The notes below the pieces were generated by a model. That model worked only from the letters and a program-made list of their open reading frames with translations, did not search any database and was not told the origin of the DNA. A stretch of DNA of 64,000 nucleotides from Pseudomonas mandelii (GTDB taxonomy: Bacteria > Pseudomonadota > Gammaproteobacteria > Pseudomonadales > Pseudomonadaceae): positions 4,185,501 through 4,249,500 of the forward strand of contig NZ_LT629796.1 of assembly GCF_900106065.1 (NCBI RefSeq). The letters run 5' to 3'. A program made the position numbers and the translations under genes. Below, in pieces: positions 1 to 8,354 of the stretch. The stretch's first letter is position 1; every line of letters starts with the position of its first letter.

Positions 1-1
1 C

Positions 2-1753
2 GAAATCCTGATCGTCGACAGCGGCACGGACGACCCGGCGATGCTCGACTGGCTGGAGGCGATGGCGCAGCTGGGCGCCGCAATGCTGCAAGTATTGCGT
101 TACGCCGGTGATGCCAACGACGCGGCGATCCGTAACTTTGCCGCGAGCCTGGCGCATGGCGAATATTTGCTGCTGCTCAGCGCGCAGACAGTGATCTGCG
201 ACAGCGACTGGCTGGATGAAATGCTCAATCACGCCCAGCGCCCCGAAGTGGGTGTGGTCGGTGCTCGTATCCTCAGCCCCGAGGGCTCGATCGTCAGTGC
301 CGGGTTGATTCTTGGCCTGGCCGGGCCGGTCGGTTCGCCATTTTATGGCGAAGCGGCCGGTTCTCGCGGCTACATGCAGCGATTACACGTAACCCAGAAT
401 TGGAGTGCGGTGAGCAATCTCTGCCTGATGGTGCGCAAGCAAGTGTTTGATGAACTCGAGCAGTTCGATGAGGTGACCTTCACCCAGGGCCTCAGCGACG
501 TCGACTTGTGTTTACGGGCAGGCAACGATGGTTATCTGGTGGTCTGGACGCCTTACGCCAGCGTGGTATGGGTGCAGCAAGAGGTGTCGCCGGCAGGGCT
601 TTCGACACTGGCACTGCGCGAGCGTGAACAGGAGGATTTCTATCGCAAATGGCTGCCGAAGATCGCCAAGGATCCGGCCTACAGCCCGGCGCTGAGCCTT
701 GGGATTTCCAGCTTCAGTCTGGAGCCGTCACTGCGCAATAACTGGAACCCGTTCTGCACCCGTGCCTTGCCGTTGATTCTCGGTCTGCCGGTTAACAGCA
801 CCGCCGTTGGCCATTACCGGGTAACCGCGCCACTGGCTGAGCTCGAAGCAGCCGGTCGGGTGATCGCGCGGGTGGCCTATGAGTCGCCGTCGACCGTGGA
901 GATCGAGCGTCTGTCACCAGACACGATCATTCTGCAAGGGCGTTACAGCGAAGGCGCTGCGGGTGACATTCTGCGGATGAAAAAGTACTCCAGTGCGCTA
1001 CGAATTTTCGAACTCGACGACTACATCGTCAGTGCGCCGAAGAAAAACACCCACGCCCGCAACAAACCGGTCAATACCGAGCAGCTGTTGCGCGAAGGCA
1101 TTGGCCTGTGCGATCGCGTAGTGGTCACCACTCAGCCGCTGGCCGATGCCTTGTCGAGCATGCACAGCGAAATCCGCGTAGTGCCGAACATGCTATCGCC
1201 GGCACCATGGGCGACGCTGACCAGCCATCGGCGCACCTCCAGCAAGCCTCGAGTCGGTTGGGGGGGCGGCACCAGCCACACCGGTGACCTGGAGATCATT
1301 GCCGAGGTTGTGCGCGAACTGGCGGACCAAGTCGAGTGGGTGTTCTTCGGCATGTGCCCTGATGCCTTGCGTCCGTATGTCCACGAGTTTCACTCCACCA
1401 TCGGCTTGCAGAGCTACCCGTTCAAACTGGCCAGCCTGAACCTCGACCTGGCGCTGGCACCGCTGGAATTCCATATCTTCAACGACTGCAAAAGCAACCT
1501 GCGCTTGCTGGAGTACGGCGCCTGTGGATACCCGGTGATCTGCACCGACACCGAGGCCTATCGCGGCCATCTGCCGTGTACCAGGGTCTATAGCAACAGC
1601 ACGGACGAATGGCTGCAGGCGATCCGCATGCACCTGGCCGACCCGGACGCCAGCTACCGTATGGGCGATGAATTGCGTGAAGCGGTTCACCGCGATTTCA
1701 TGCTGCGGGGCGACAACCTCAATCACTGGTTGTGGGGTTGGTTGCCTGACTGA
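2..1753 (+). CDS. Large glycosyltransferase, 3' part (5' end outside window)
   Basis: The frame is open from the window edge and already shows GT2 fold sequence (EILIVDSG), so this is the C-terminal part (583 codons) of a longer protein. Visible residues 1-230 are a GT2-type domain with LCLMVRK and SDVDLCLRAG motifs. Residues about 240-583 look like a GT4/GT1-type transferase, with GWGGGTSHTGD near 420 and EYGACGYPVICT near 504. The GT2 part clearly resembles the last 250 residues of the glycosyltransferase at 8355-11288. Position upstream of sugar-biosynthesis genes and fliC suggests a flagellin-glycan (Fgt-like) or surface-polysaccharide transferase; acceptor and sugar are not readable. A strong terminator follows. 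Confidence 0.85.
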   Translation, partial: EILIVDSGTDDPAMLDWLEAMAQLGAAMLQVLRYAGDANDAAIRNFAASLAHGEYLLLLSAQTVICDSDWLDEMLNHAQRPEVGVVGARILSPEGSIVSAGLILGLAGPVGSPFYGEAAGSRGYMQRLHVTQNWSAVSNLCLMVRKQVFDELEQFDEVTFTQGLSDVDLCLRAGNDGYLVVWTPYASVVWVQQEVSPAGLSTLALREREQEDFYRKWLPKIAKDPAYSPALSLGISSFSLEPSLRNNWNPFCTRALPLILGLPVNSTAVGHYRVTAPLAELEAAGRVIARVAYESPSTVEIERLSPDTIILQGRYSEGAAGDILRMKKYSSALRIFELDDYIVSAPKKNTHARNKPVNTEQLLREGIGLCDRVVVTTQPLADALSSMHSEIRVVPNMLSPAPWATLTSHRRTSSKPRVGWGGGTSHTGDLEIIAEVVRELADQVEWVFFGMCPDALRPYVHEFHSTIGLQSYPFKLASLNLDLALAPLEFHIFNDCKSNLRLLEYGACGYPVICTDTEAYRGHLPCTRVYSNSTDEWLQAIRMHLADPDASYRMGDELREAVHRDFMLRGDNLNHWLWGWLPD

Positions 1754-1783
1754 TTCCGTGATTACCCTCTAAACGATCAAAAG

Positions 1784-1850
1784 ATCGCAGCCTTGGGCCG
1801 CTACAGGGATGTATTGACACCTGTAGCGGCCCAAGGCTGCGATTTTTTTT
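1784..1850. terminator. 24-bp perfect hairpin plus T-tract (REP-like terminator)
   Basis: Arms 1784-1807 and 1820-1843 are exact reverse complements around a 12-nt loop, followed by eight T residues. The arm sequence (ATCGCAGCC...GCTACAGG) is of the repetitive extragenic palindrome kind. It lies 30 bp after the glycosyltransferase stop and should end that transcript. Confidence 0.8.
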
Positions 1851-1969
1851 GTCCTGCGCAATTGGCTCACTTCCTGCAAGTCCCCCGTATATCGCCATAA
1901 AACCTTCACCCCAATGGGTGTGAACGGCTCAATGGCTGCGGGTAAATGATGTGCATCTGACGGTCCGCC

Positions 1970-1985
1970 CACCCTCGCGAGGGTG
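1970..1985. promoter_or_regulatory. Perfect 16-bp palindrome upstream of rfbF
   Basis: CACCCTCGCGAGGGTG is an exact palindrome ending 31 bp before the rfbF start. A second, imperfect dyad (TTCACCCC...GGTGTGAA) lies at 1905-1924. This leader should hold the promoter of the sugar operon, but no convincing -35/-10 pair was recognised. Operator function is only a guess. Confidence 0.3.
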
Positions 1986-2016
1986 CCCAGGCCGCGCGAA
2001 GAGCAAGAGGACAGCG

Positions 2017-2790
2017 ATGAAGGCAGTAATTCTGGCAGGTGGTCTCGGTACGCGGATCAGCGAAGAGTCGCACCTCAAGCCAAAGCCAATGATCGAGATC
2101 GGCGGCAAGCCAATTCTTTGGCACATCATGAAACAGTACTCCGCCCACGGAATTCATGACTTCGTGATCTGCCTTGGCTACAAGGGCTATGCGATCAAGG
2201 ACTTCTTCGCCAACTACTTTTTGCACACTTCCGACGTCACTTTCGACATGCGCAACAACCGCATGGACGTGCACCAGAACTACAGCGAGCCGTGGAGCGT
2301 CACCCTCATCGACACCGGTGAAGAAACCATGACCGGTGGCCGCTTGCTGCGCGCCGGCCGTTACCTCAAGGATGAAGAAGCCTTCTGCTTTACCTACGGC
2401 GACGGCGTCTCCGATATCAATATCCGTCAACTGGTGGACTACCACAGCGCCCACGGTCGCCTGGCGACCGTCACTGCCGTACAACCGCCGGGCCGTTACG
2501 GTGCCCTGGAGCGTCACGGCGATCAGGTGCTCGGTTTCACCGAGAAGCCCCGTGGCGACGGTGGCTGGATCAATGGCGGCTTCTTTGTGCTTTCACCGAA
2601 AGTGCTGTCGTACATCGGCGGTGACGAGACCACCTGGGAAGCCGAGCCCTTGGCCCGTCTGGCCCAGGATGAACAGTTGAAGGCCTTCGAGCACGAAGGT
2701 TTCTGGCATCCGATGGACACCCTGCGTGACAAGAACCACCTCGAAGCGTTGTGGCAGAGCGGGGAGGCCCCATGGAAACAATGGGACTGA
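2017..2790 (+). CDS. rfbF: Glucose-1-phosphate cytidylyltransferase
   Basis: Makes CDP-glucose from CTP and glucose-1-phosphate, the first step to CDP-6-deoxysugars. The nucleotidyltransferase signature LAGGLGTR is at residues 6-13, followed by [13 protein letters not shown]. The 257-residue length matches the family. The ATG at 2017 was chosen over an upstream in-frame start at 1951 because the motif begins four residues into the protein, as is normal, and AAGAGG precedes it. It overlaps rfbG by 19 bp and opens an operon of overlapping genes. Confidence 0.95.
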   Translation: MKAVILAGGLGTRISEESHLKPKPMIEIGGKPILWHIMKQYSAHGIHDFVICLGYKGYAIKDFFANYFLHTSDVTFDMRNNRMDVHQNYSEPWSVTLIDTGEETMTGGRLLRAGRYLKDEEAFCFTYGDGVSDINIRQLVDYHSAHGRLATVTAVQPPGRYGALERHGDQVLGFTEKPRGDGGWINGGFFVLSPKVLSYIGGDETTWEAEPLARLAQDEQLKAFEHEGFWHPMDTLRDKNHLEALWQSGEAPWKQWD

Positions 2791-3854
2791 GTCCGGAGTT
2801 CTGGCGCGGCAAGCGGGTCCTGCTGACCGGCCATACCGGTTTCAAAGGCAGTTGGCTGACGTTGTGGCTGCAAAGCCTGGGGGCCGAGGTCAGCGGTTTT
2901 TCGCTGGACCCGTCGACCGAGCCGAGCCTGTTCGAGCTGGCGCGGGTGCACGAAGGCATCAACGATCAGCGCGGCGACCTGCGTGACCTCGGCGCGCTGC
3001 TGGAGCTGATCGCCGAAACCCAACCGGAAATCGTCCTGCACCTGGCAGCCCAGCCGCTGGTGCGCGAGGGTTATCGCGACCCGCTGGGGACATACTCCAG
3101 CAACGTCATGGGCACCCTCAATTTGCTCGAAGCGATCCGCCAGGTCGGTGGCGTGCGCGCCTGTGTGCTGGTGACGACCGATAAGGTCTACGCCAATCAG
3201 GAATGGCTGTGGCCGTACCGCGAAAACGAAGCCCTCGGCGGACACGATCCTTACAGCAGCAGCAAAGCCTGCTGCGAGTTGCTGGCGCAGTCTTACGCGG
3301 CGTCGTTCTTCCCGGCCGACAAACATGCCGAACACGGTCTGGCCCTGGCCACTGCGCGTGCCGGCAATGTGTTGGGCGGTGGTGATTTTGCACCAGAGCG
3401 TTTGATCCCCGATGTGCTTAAAGCCTGGTCCGCCGACGAACCGGTGACCCTGCGTTACCCACAAGCCGTACGCCCGTGGCAGCACGCGCTGGAGCCGTTG
3501 GCCGGTTACCTGCAACTGGCCGCCGGGCTCTACGAAAAGGGGCCGGCATTTGCCGGTGCCTGGAACTTCGGCCCGAGCGAAGCGGATATGTGCAGCGTCG
3601 GCGAAGTTGTCGAATTGCTTGCCAGCCGCTGGCCGCAAGCCCGTGGCCTGCGCATCGAACCAAGTGATTTGCATGAGGCCGGTCTGCTGCGCCTGGACAG
3701 CAGCCGCGCCCGTCAACTCTTGGCGTGGCAGCCACGCTGGTCGTTGCAGCAGTGCCTGACCCAGACCCTCGACTGGCATTTGGCGTGGCAGAACGGTGAC
3801 GACATGCGCGCCATCACGCTGAGCCAGTTGAATCTGTACCGAGGCGCGCTGTGA
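2772..3854 (+). CDS. rfbG: CDP-glucose 4,6-dehydratase
   Basis: Short-chain dehydrogenase/reductase enzyme converting CDP-glucose to CDP-4-keto-6-deoxyglucose. GHTGFKG at residues 20-26 is the NAD-binding loop, the catalytic YxxxK is Y161/K165, and TTDKVYAN is typical of this dehydratase. The ATG at 2772 has GGGGAGG 5 nt upstream; a GTG at 2751 is possible but less likely. 360 residues. It follows rfbF with a 19-bp overlap, and its stop overlaps the next start (GTGA). Confidence 0.95.
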   Translation: METMGLSPEFWRGKRVLLTGHTGFKGSWLTLWLQSLGAEVSGFSLDPSTEPSLFELARVHEGINDQRGDLRDLGALLELIAETQPEIVLHLAAQPLVREGYRDPLGTYSSNVMGTLNLLEAIRQVGGVRACVLVTTDKVYANQEWLWPYRENEALGGHDPYSSSKACCELLAQSYAASFFPADKHAEHGLALATARAGNVLGGGDFAPERLIPDVLKAWSADEPVTLRYPQAVRPWQHALEPLAGYLQLAAGLYEKGPAFAGAWNFGPSEADMCSVGEVVELLASRWPQARGLRIEPSDLHEAGLLRLDSSRARQLLAWQPRWSLQQCLTQTLDWHLAWQNGDDMRAITLSQLNLYRGAL

Positions 3855-4411
3855 GCGAGTTTCTGTTGCAGCCATTGCCGCTCGCCGGACTGTTCAGCGT
3901 GCAGCACAAACGCTTCGAAGATGAGCGCGGGCACTTTGCGCGGTTGTTTTGTGAAGGCAGCCTGAGTGCATTCGGTGAGCCGTTTCATATCCGCCAGATC
4001 AACCATTCCTGCACCCGCGAACGCGGCAGTGTGCGCGGTCTGCATTACCAGAACGCCAGCGCGCCGGAAGCGAAAATGATCACTTGCCTGCGCGGTGAAG
4101 TCTGGGACGTCGCGGTGGATCTTCGCCCCGACTCCGACACCTTTCTGCACTGGCACGCCGAACACCTGCGGGCCGGCGACGGTCGCAGCCTGTTGATCCC
4201 TGCCGGGTTCGCCCATGGCTTCCAGACCCTGACCGACGACGCTGAATTGCTCTACCTGCACAGCGCGGATTACACGCCGGTGCACGAGGGTGGTTTGAGC
4301 GTGAACGATCCACGGCTGGCGATTGCCTGGCCGTTGCCTGTCAATAATCTGTCGGCACGGGATTCCAGCCATCCTTTGCTTGATGAACACTTCGCTGGAG
4401 TACGTGTATGA
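3851..4411 (+). CDS. dTDP-4-dehydrorhamnose 3,5-epimerase family protein
   Basis: Cupin-fold sugar epimerase of the RmlC family, 186 residues. It shows SVRGLHYQ (catalytic His), RGEVWDVAVDLR, IPAGFAHGFQTL and SADYTP with the active-site Tyr. Next to rfbFG its substrate is probably CDP-4-keto-6-deoxyglucose rather than the dTDP sugar. Whether it epimerises C3, C5 or both cannot be told. GTG start overlapping the rfbG stop; stop overlaps the next ATG. Confidence 0.88.
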   Translation: MSEFLLQPLPLAGLFSVQHKRFEDERGHFARLFCEGSLSAFGEPFHIRQINHSCTRERGSVRGLHYQNASAPEAKMITCLRGEVWDVAVDLRPDSDTFLHWHAEHLRAGDGRSLLIPAGFAHGFQTLTDDAELLYLHSADYTPVHEGGLSVNDPRLAIAWPLPVNNLSARDSSHPLLDEHFAGVRV

Positions 4412-5634
4412 ACTGCCGTGGTTGCGGGACTTCTCTGGCCTTGCCGCTGATCGATCTCGGCACCTCGCCGCCGTCCAACGCGTATGTGCGCGCCGATCAG
4501 CTGGAACAAGCCGAGCAATGGGTACCGCTGAAAGTGGCGGTGTGTCAGCAATGCTGGCTGGTGCAGACCGAGGATTACACCAGCGCCGACAGCCTGTTCG
4601 ACGCCGAGTATGCGTATTTCAGTTCGTTCTCCAGCACTTGGCTGGCCCATGCCGACAAATACGTCGCCGAGATGGTCGAGCGTTTCGGTCTGACCGCCGA
4701 CAGCCGCGTGGTGGAAATTGCCGCCAACGACGGTTACCTGTTGCAGTACGTGGCCGGGCGTGGCATCCCATGCCTGGGCGTCGAGCCGACCCGCAGCACC
4801 GCACAAGCGGCGCGGGAAAAAGGTCTGGAGATCCGCGAGCTGTTCTTCGGCCGCGACACGGCATCGCAACTGATCGCCGACGGTTGGTCCGCCGACCTGA
4901 TGGCGGCCAATAACGTGCTGGCCCACGTGCCCGACATCAATGATTTCCTCGGCGGTTTTGCGACATTGCTCAAGCCGACCGGCGTGGCGACGTTCGAGTT
5001 TCCGCAGTTGCTGACCCTGATGGCCGGGCAGCAGTTCGATACGCTGTATCACGAGCACTATTCCTATTTGTCGCTGACCGCTGTCCAGACCCTGTGCGCG
5101 CGCAACGGTCTGGAAGTGTTCGACGTCAGCCAGCTGTCGACCCATGGCGGATCGCTGCGGGTCTTTGTCCAGCGCGCCGACGGTGTGCGCCGCGAGGTGC
5201 AGCCAGCGGTGGCTCAGCAGCTGCAAGCCGAACTCGCCGCCGGGGTGAAAACGCCCGAGTACTACGCGACCCTCGCGCCCGCTGCCGAACGCATCAAGCA
5301 CGAACTGCTGCGTTTCCTGTTGCAGGCCAAGGCCGATGGCAAGCGCGTGGTCGGTTACGGCGCGGCGGCCAAGGGCAACACCTTGCTCAACTACGCCGGG
5401 GTCAAGCCGGACTTGCTGGCCTGGGTGGCCGACGCCAATCCTCACAAACAGGGCAAGTACCTGCCGGGCAGCCGCATCCCGATTGTTTCGCCCGCGCAGA
5501 TCGATCTGGAAAAGCCGGATTACGTCCTGGTGCTGCCGTGGAACTTGCTGCACGAAGTCAGTCAGCAACTGGCCCAGGTGCGCGAGTGGGATGGCCGCTT
5601 CGTCATCGCCGTGCCTGAGTTGACCGTCCTGTGA
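4408..5634 (+). CDS. Sugar C-methyltransferase (TylC3/NovU/EvaC type)
   Basis: 408-residue SAM enzyme with the three-part layout of NDP-ketosugar C-methyltransferases: an N-terminal zinc-binding domain with C3xxC6 and C46xxC49, a central Rossmann methyltransferase domain (VVEIAANDGYLLQY), and a C-terminal domain with GYGAAAKGN. The conserved YHEHYSY (residues 214-220) carries the catalytic His/Glu of the family. It should put a methyl group on a carbon next to the 4-keto group of the sugar, giving a branched sugar. ATGA overlap at both ends. The exact carbon is unknown. Confidence 0.87.
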   Translation: MNCRGCGTSLALPLIDLGTSPPSNAYVRADQLEQAEQWVPLKVAVCQQCWLVQTEDYTSADSLFDAEYAYFSSFSSTWLAHADKYVAEMVERFGLTADSRVVEIAANDGYLLQYVAGRGIPCLGVEPTRSTAQAAREKGLEIRELFFGRDTASQLIADGWSADLMAANNVLAHVPDINDFLGGFATLLKPTGVATFEFPQLLTLMAGQQFDTLYHEHYSYLSLTAVQTLCARNGLEVFDVSQLSTHGGSLRVFVQRADGVRREVQPAVAQQLQAELAAGVKTPEYYATLAPAAERIKHELLRFLLQAKADGKRVVGYGAAAKGNTLLNYAGVKPDLLAWVADANPHKQGKYLPGSRIPIVSPAQIDLEKPDYVLVLPWNLLHEVSQQLAQVREWDGRFVIAVPELTVL

Positions 5635-6488
5635 AAGTCCTGGTCACCGGGGCGACCGGGTTCGTCGGCAGGCATCTGGTCGAGGCCTTGCTCGCCCGTG
5701 GCTGCGAAGTCCGCGCCGTGGCGCGTAACGCCGAGACCGCCGCGAACTTGCCGTGGATCAAGGCCGTGGAATTCGTTGCGGCGGATATTCACGCCGCCGA
5801 CCTCGACATTGCCGCGCTGACCGATGGCATCGATGCCTTGGCGCACCTGGCCTGGCCAGGGTTGCCGAACTATCAGGCGCTGTTTCACTTCGAGCACAAC
5901 CTGATGGCCGACTATCGGTTCATCAAGGGCGCGGTGGAGGCGGGCGTCTCGCAAGTGCTGGTCACCGGCACCTGTTTTGAATATGGCTTGCAGAGCGGAC
6001 CGCTCAGCGAGCAGACCGCGCCTCTGCCGAGTAATCCTTACGGCCTGGCCAAGAACACCTTGCGCCTGTTCCTCGAAAATCTGCAGCGGGTTCAACCGTT
6101 CACCCTGCAATGGGCGCGGCTGTTTTACCTGCACGGCGAGGGGCAAAACCCGAACAGTTTGCTGGCGGCGCTGGACCGGGCCATCGATGCCGGCGATGCC
6201 AGTTTCAACATGTCGGCCGGCGAGCAGTTGCGCGATTACCTGGCCATCGACACGGCCGCCGGCTACCTCGCCGCCATCGTGCAACAGCGTGAATTCGACG
6301 GCGTGATCAATTGTTCCAGCGGCCAACCGGTTTCGGTTCGGGCGCTGGTCGAGCAGCGCCTGCGCGAGCGTGGCGCGGCGATCCGCCTGAACCTCGGTCA
6401 CTACCCATACCCGACCCACGAACCGATGGCGTTCTGGGGCGTGGCGGACCGTTTGCAACAGCTACTGGGAGCAGAGCATGAGGCATGA
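5631..6488 (+). CDS. NAD-dependent epimerase/dehydratase (probable 4-ketosugar reductase)
   Basis: 285-residue extended SDR. The nucleotide loop GATGFVG is at residues 7-13 and catalytic Y137xxxK141 lies in NPYGLAKN. In this operon, after dehydration, epimerisation and C-methylation, the missing step is 4-keto reduction, so that role is inferred; an epimerase is the alternative. GTGA overlap with the upstream gene and 11-bp overlap with the next. Confidence 0.82.
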   Translation: MKVLVTGATGFVGRHLVEALLARGCEVRAVARNAETAANLPWIKAVEFVAADIHAADLDIAALTDGIDALAHLAWPGLPNYQALFHFEHNLMADYRFIKGAVEAGVSQVLVTGTCFEYGLQSGPLSEQTAPLPSNPYGLAKNTLRLFLENLQRVQPFTLQWARLFYLHGEGQNPNSLLAALDRAIDAGDASFNMSAGEQLRDYLAIDTAAGYLAAIVQQREFDGVINCSSGQPVSVRALVEQRLRERGAAIRLNLGHYPYPTHEPMAFWGVADRLQQLLGAEHEA

Positions 6489-7548
6489 GTTGTATCGGGT
6501 CGCCGACCTGCCGGTGTTGCAGAACCGCACCTTTGCCGACCCTGCGTCGGCGAAAGCGTCGGCGTGCGCCGACATGGTCTTGGTGCAGGACGAAAAGAGC
6601 GGGTTGATCTTCAACCAGGCCTTCAATGCCGACAAGCTCAGCTACGACGCTGACTACCAGAACGAACAGGCGCACTCGGGTCAGTTCCAGAAGCACTTGA
6701 GCGATGTCGAAGGCATCATTGCCCGTCACTTCAAGGGTCAGGAACTGATCGAAGTCGGCTGCGGCAAAGGCTACTTTCTCGAGCTGCTGAAAAGCCTGGG
6801 CTACGCCATCACCGGCATTGACCCGGCCTACGAAGGCAACAACGCTGACGTGATCAAGGCGCCGTTCACCCGCGGCCTAGGACTGGCGGCGGACGCCATT
6901 GTGCTGCGGCATGTGCTGGAGCACATTCAGGACCCGGTGAGTTTCCTCGCCGAAATGGCCGACGCCAATCAGGGCGGGCAGATCTACATCGAAGTGCCGT
7001 GCTTCGACTGGATCCTCGAGCACCGTGCCTGGTTCGACCTGTTCTACGAGCACGTCAATTATTTCCGCCTCGACGACCTGCGCCGGATGTTCGGCACGGT
7101 GCACGAGGCCGGTCACCTGTTCGGTGGCCAATACCTGTACATCGTCGCCGACCTGTCGACGTTGCGCCTGACCCCGGATCAACCGGTGTCGCGCCTGACG
7201 CTGCCCGAAGATTTCACCACCAGCCTCGACCGAGCCGTGCAGATCATTCAGGCCGCGCCCGAGCAGGGTTCGGCGATCTGGGGCGCGTCGTCCAAAGGCG
7301 TGATCTATTCGCTGTTCCTGCAACGGGCCGGCGTGGCGGTGGATCGTGTGGTGGATATCAACCCGGCCAAACAGGGTCGGTATCTGCCCCTGAGTGGCGT
7401 GCGGGTGTCCTCGCCACAAGAAGCCATGGATGCGTTACCCGAAGGCGCCAACCTGTTTGTGATGAACTCCAACTACCTCGAAGAAATCAAGCGGATGACC
7501 GATGGACGCTACGTCTATCACGCCGTCGACAGCGCTTCGTTCCAGTGA
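6478..7548 (+). CDS. SAM-dependent methyltransferase related to sugar C-methyltransferases
   Basis: 356 residues. SAM motif EVGCGKGYF at residue 92, FYEHVNYF matching the YHEHYSY site of the C-methyltransferase at 4408, and a C-terminal GASSKGVIYS/DINPAKQGRYLP block like that protein's last domain. It lacks the two CxxC pairs of the zinc domain, so it is a divergent relative rather than a duplicate. It may methylate another position of the same sugar; the site is unknown. Confidence 0.78.
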   Translation: MRHELYRVADLPVLQNRTFADPASAKASACADMVLVQDEKSGLIFNQAFNADKLSYDADYQNEQAHSGQFQKHLSDVEGIIARHFKGQELIEVGCGKGYFLELLKSLGYAITGIDPAYEGNNADVIKAPFTRGLGLAADAIVLRHVLEHIQDPVSFLAEMADANQGGQIYIEVPCFDWILEHRAWFDLFYEHVNYFRLDDLRRMFGTVHEAGHLFGGQYLYIVADLSTLRLTPDQPVSRLTLPEDFTTSLDRAVQIIQAAPEQGSAIWGASSKGVIYSLFLQRAGVAVDRVVDINPAKQGRYLPLSGVRVSSPQEAMDALPEGANLFVMNSNYLEEIKRMTDGRYVYHAVDSASFQ

Positions 7549-7565
7549 CCATTGAGAATTTTGAA

Positions 7566-8303
7566 ATGACCGACAACAGCATCAATAAAGCCTTCGAAGC
7601 CGAATGCCGGGAACAGATCGCCCAGCAAGGTGATGACCAGAAACTCACCGGCCTGGCCCGGGACTTCTTCAACGAATCGGCCAAGCACAAATACAGCTAC
7701 CACTTCTCGTGGATGGGCCGTCCGATCATCCAGCTGCCGCAAGACATGATGGCCATGCAAGAGATCATCTGGCAGGTCAAACCGGATCTGGTCATCGAGT
7801 GTGGCATCGCCCATGGCGGTTCGATCATCTACTACGCATCGTTGCTTGAGCTGCAAGGCCACGGCGAAGTGCTGGGTATTGACCTCGACATCCGTCCGCA
7901 CAACCGCGAAGCCATCGAAAGCCACCCGATGAGCAAGCGCATCAAGATGATCGAAGGTTCGAGCATTGATCCTGCGATCGCTGCACAAGTGCGCGCCGCG
8001 GCCGAAGGCAAGAAAGTCATTCTGGTGCTGGACTCTAACCACACTCACGATCACGTGCTCGAAGAGCTGCGTCTTTACGCGCCGTTGGTCTCGGTGGACA
8101 GCTACTGCGTGGTGATGGACACCGTGGTTGAAGACATGCCGGCGGACTTCTTCCCGGATCGTCCTTGGGGCCCGGGCGATAACCCGAAAACCGCAGTGTG
8201 GAAGTACCTGGAAGAAAACAAGGACTTCGAGATCGACCAGCAGATGCAAAACAAACTGCTGATCACCGTGGCGCCAGACGGCTATCTGCGTCGCGTTCGT
8301 TAA
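7566..8303 (+). CDS. CmcI/cephalosporin-hydroxylase-family O-methyltransferase-like protein
   Basis: 245 residues. VIECGIAHGGSIIYYAS (from residue about 76) is the SAM-binding region, and LDSNHTHDHVLEEL with VVMDTVVED carries likely metal ligands, as in the CmcI/rhamnosyl O-methyltransferase family. In this setting a sugar O-methyltransferase is the likeliest role. An in-frame GTG at 7545 overlapping the previous stop (GTGA) is an equally plausible start, since most genes of this operon are coupled that way; neither has a good Shine-Dalgarno. Last gene of the overlapping set. Confidence 0.8.
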   Translation: MTDNSINKAFEAECREQIAQQGDDQKLTGLARDFFNESAKHKYSYHFSWMGRPIIQLPQDMMAMQEIIWQVKPDLVIECGIAHGGSIIYYASLLELQGHGEVLGIDLDIRPHNREAIESHPMSKRIKMIEGSSIDPAIAAQVRAAAEGKKVILVLDSNHTHDHVLEELRLYAPLVSVDSYCVVMDTVVEDMPADFFPDRPWGPGDNPKTAVWKYLEENKDFEIDQQMQNKLLITVAPDGYLRRVR

Positions 8304-8354
8304 TCAAAAGTGGTTTCAGGTTCTTGGCGATTGGCCGGTTGTGGGGATAGGAAG

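Noticed and set aside
41..1753. Complete glycosyltransferase starting at ATG 41
   Set aside because: The frame is open to the window edge and the residues before 41 already form the GT2 fold, so the gene is cut by the edge and not complete.
2523..3875. Long minus-strand open frames opposite rfbG and many other genes
   Set aside because: They are antisense shadows common in GC-rich DNA: low-complexity translations, no ribosome sites, and no domain motifs, opposite well-supported genes.
6999..7565. Long N-terminal extension of the CmcI-like gene within the preceding methyltransferase
   Set aside because: The extension is out-of-frame shadow of the upstream gene, with arginine-rich, non-protein-like sequence.
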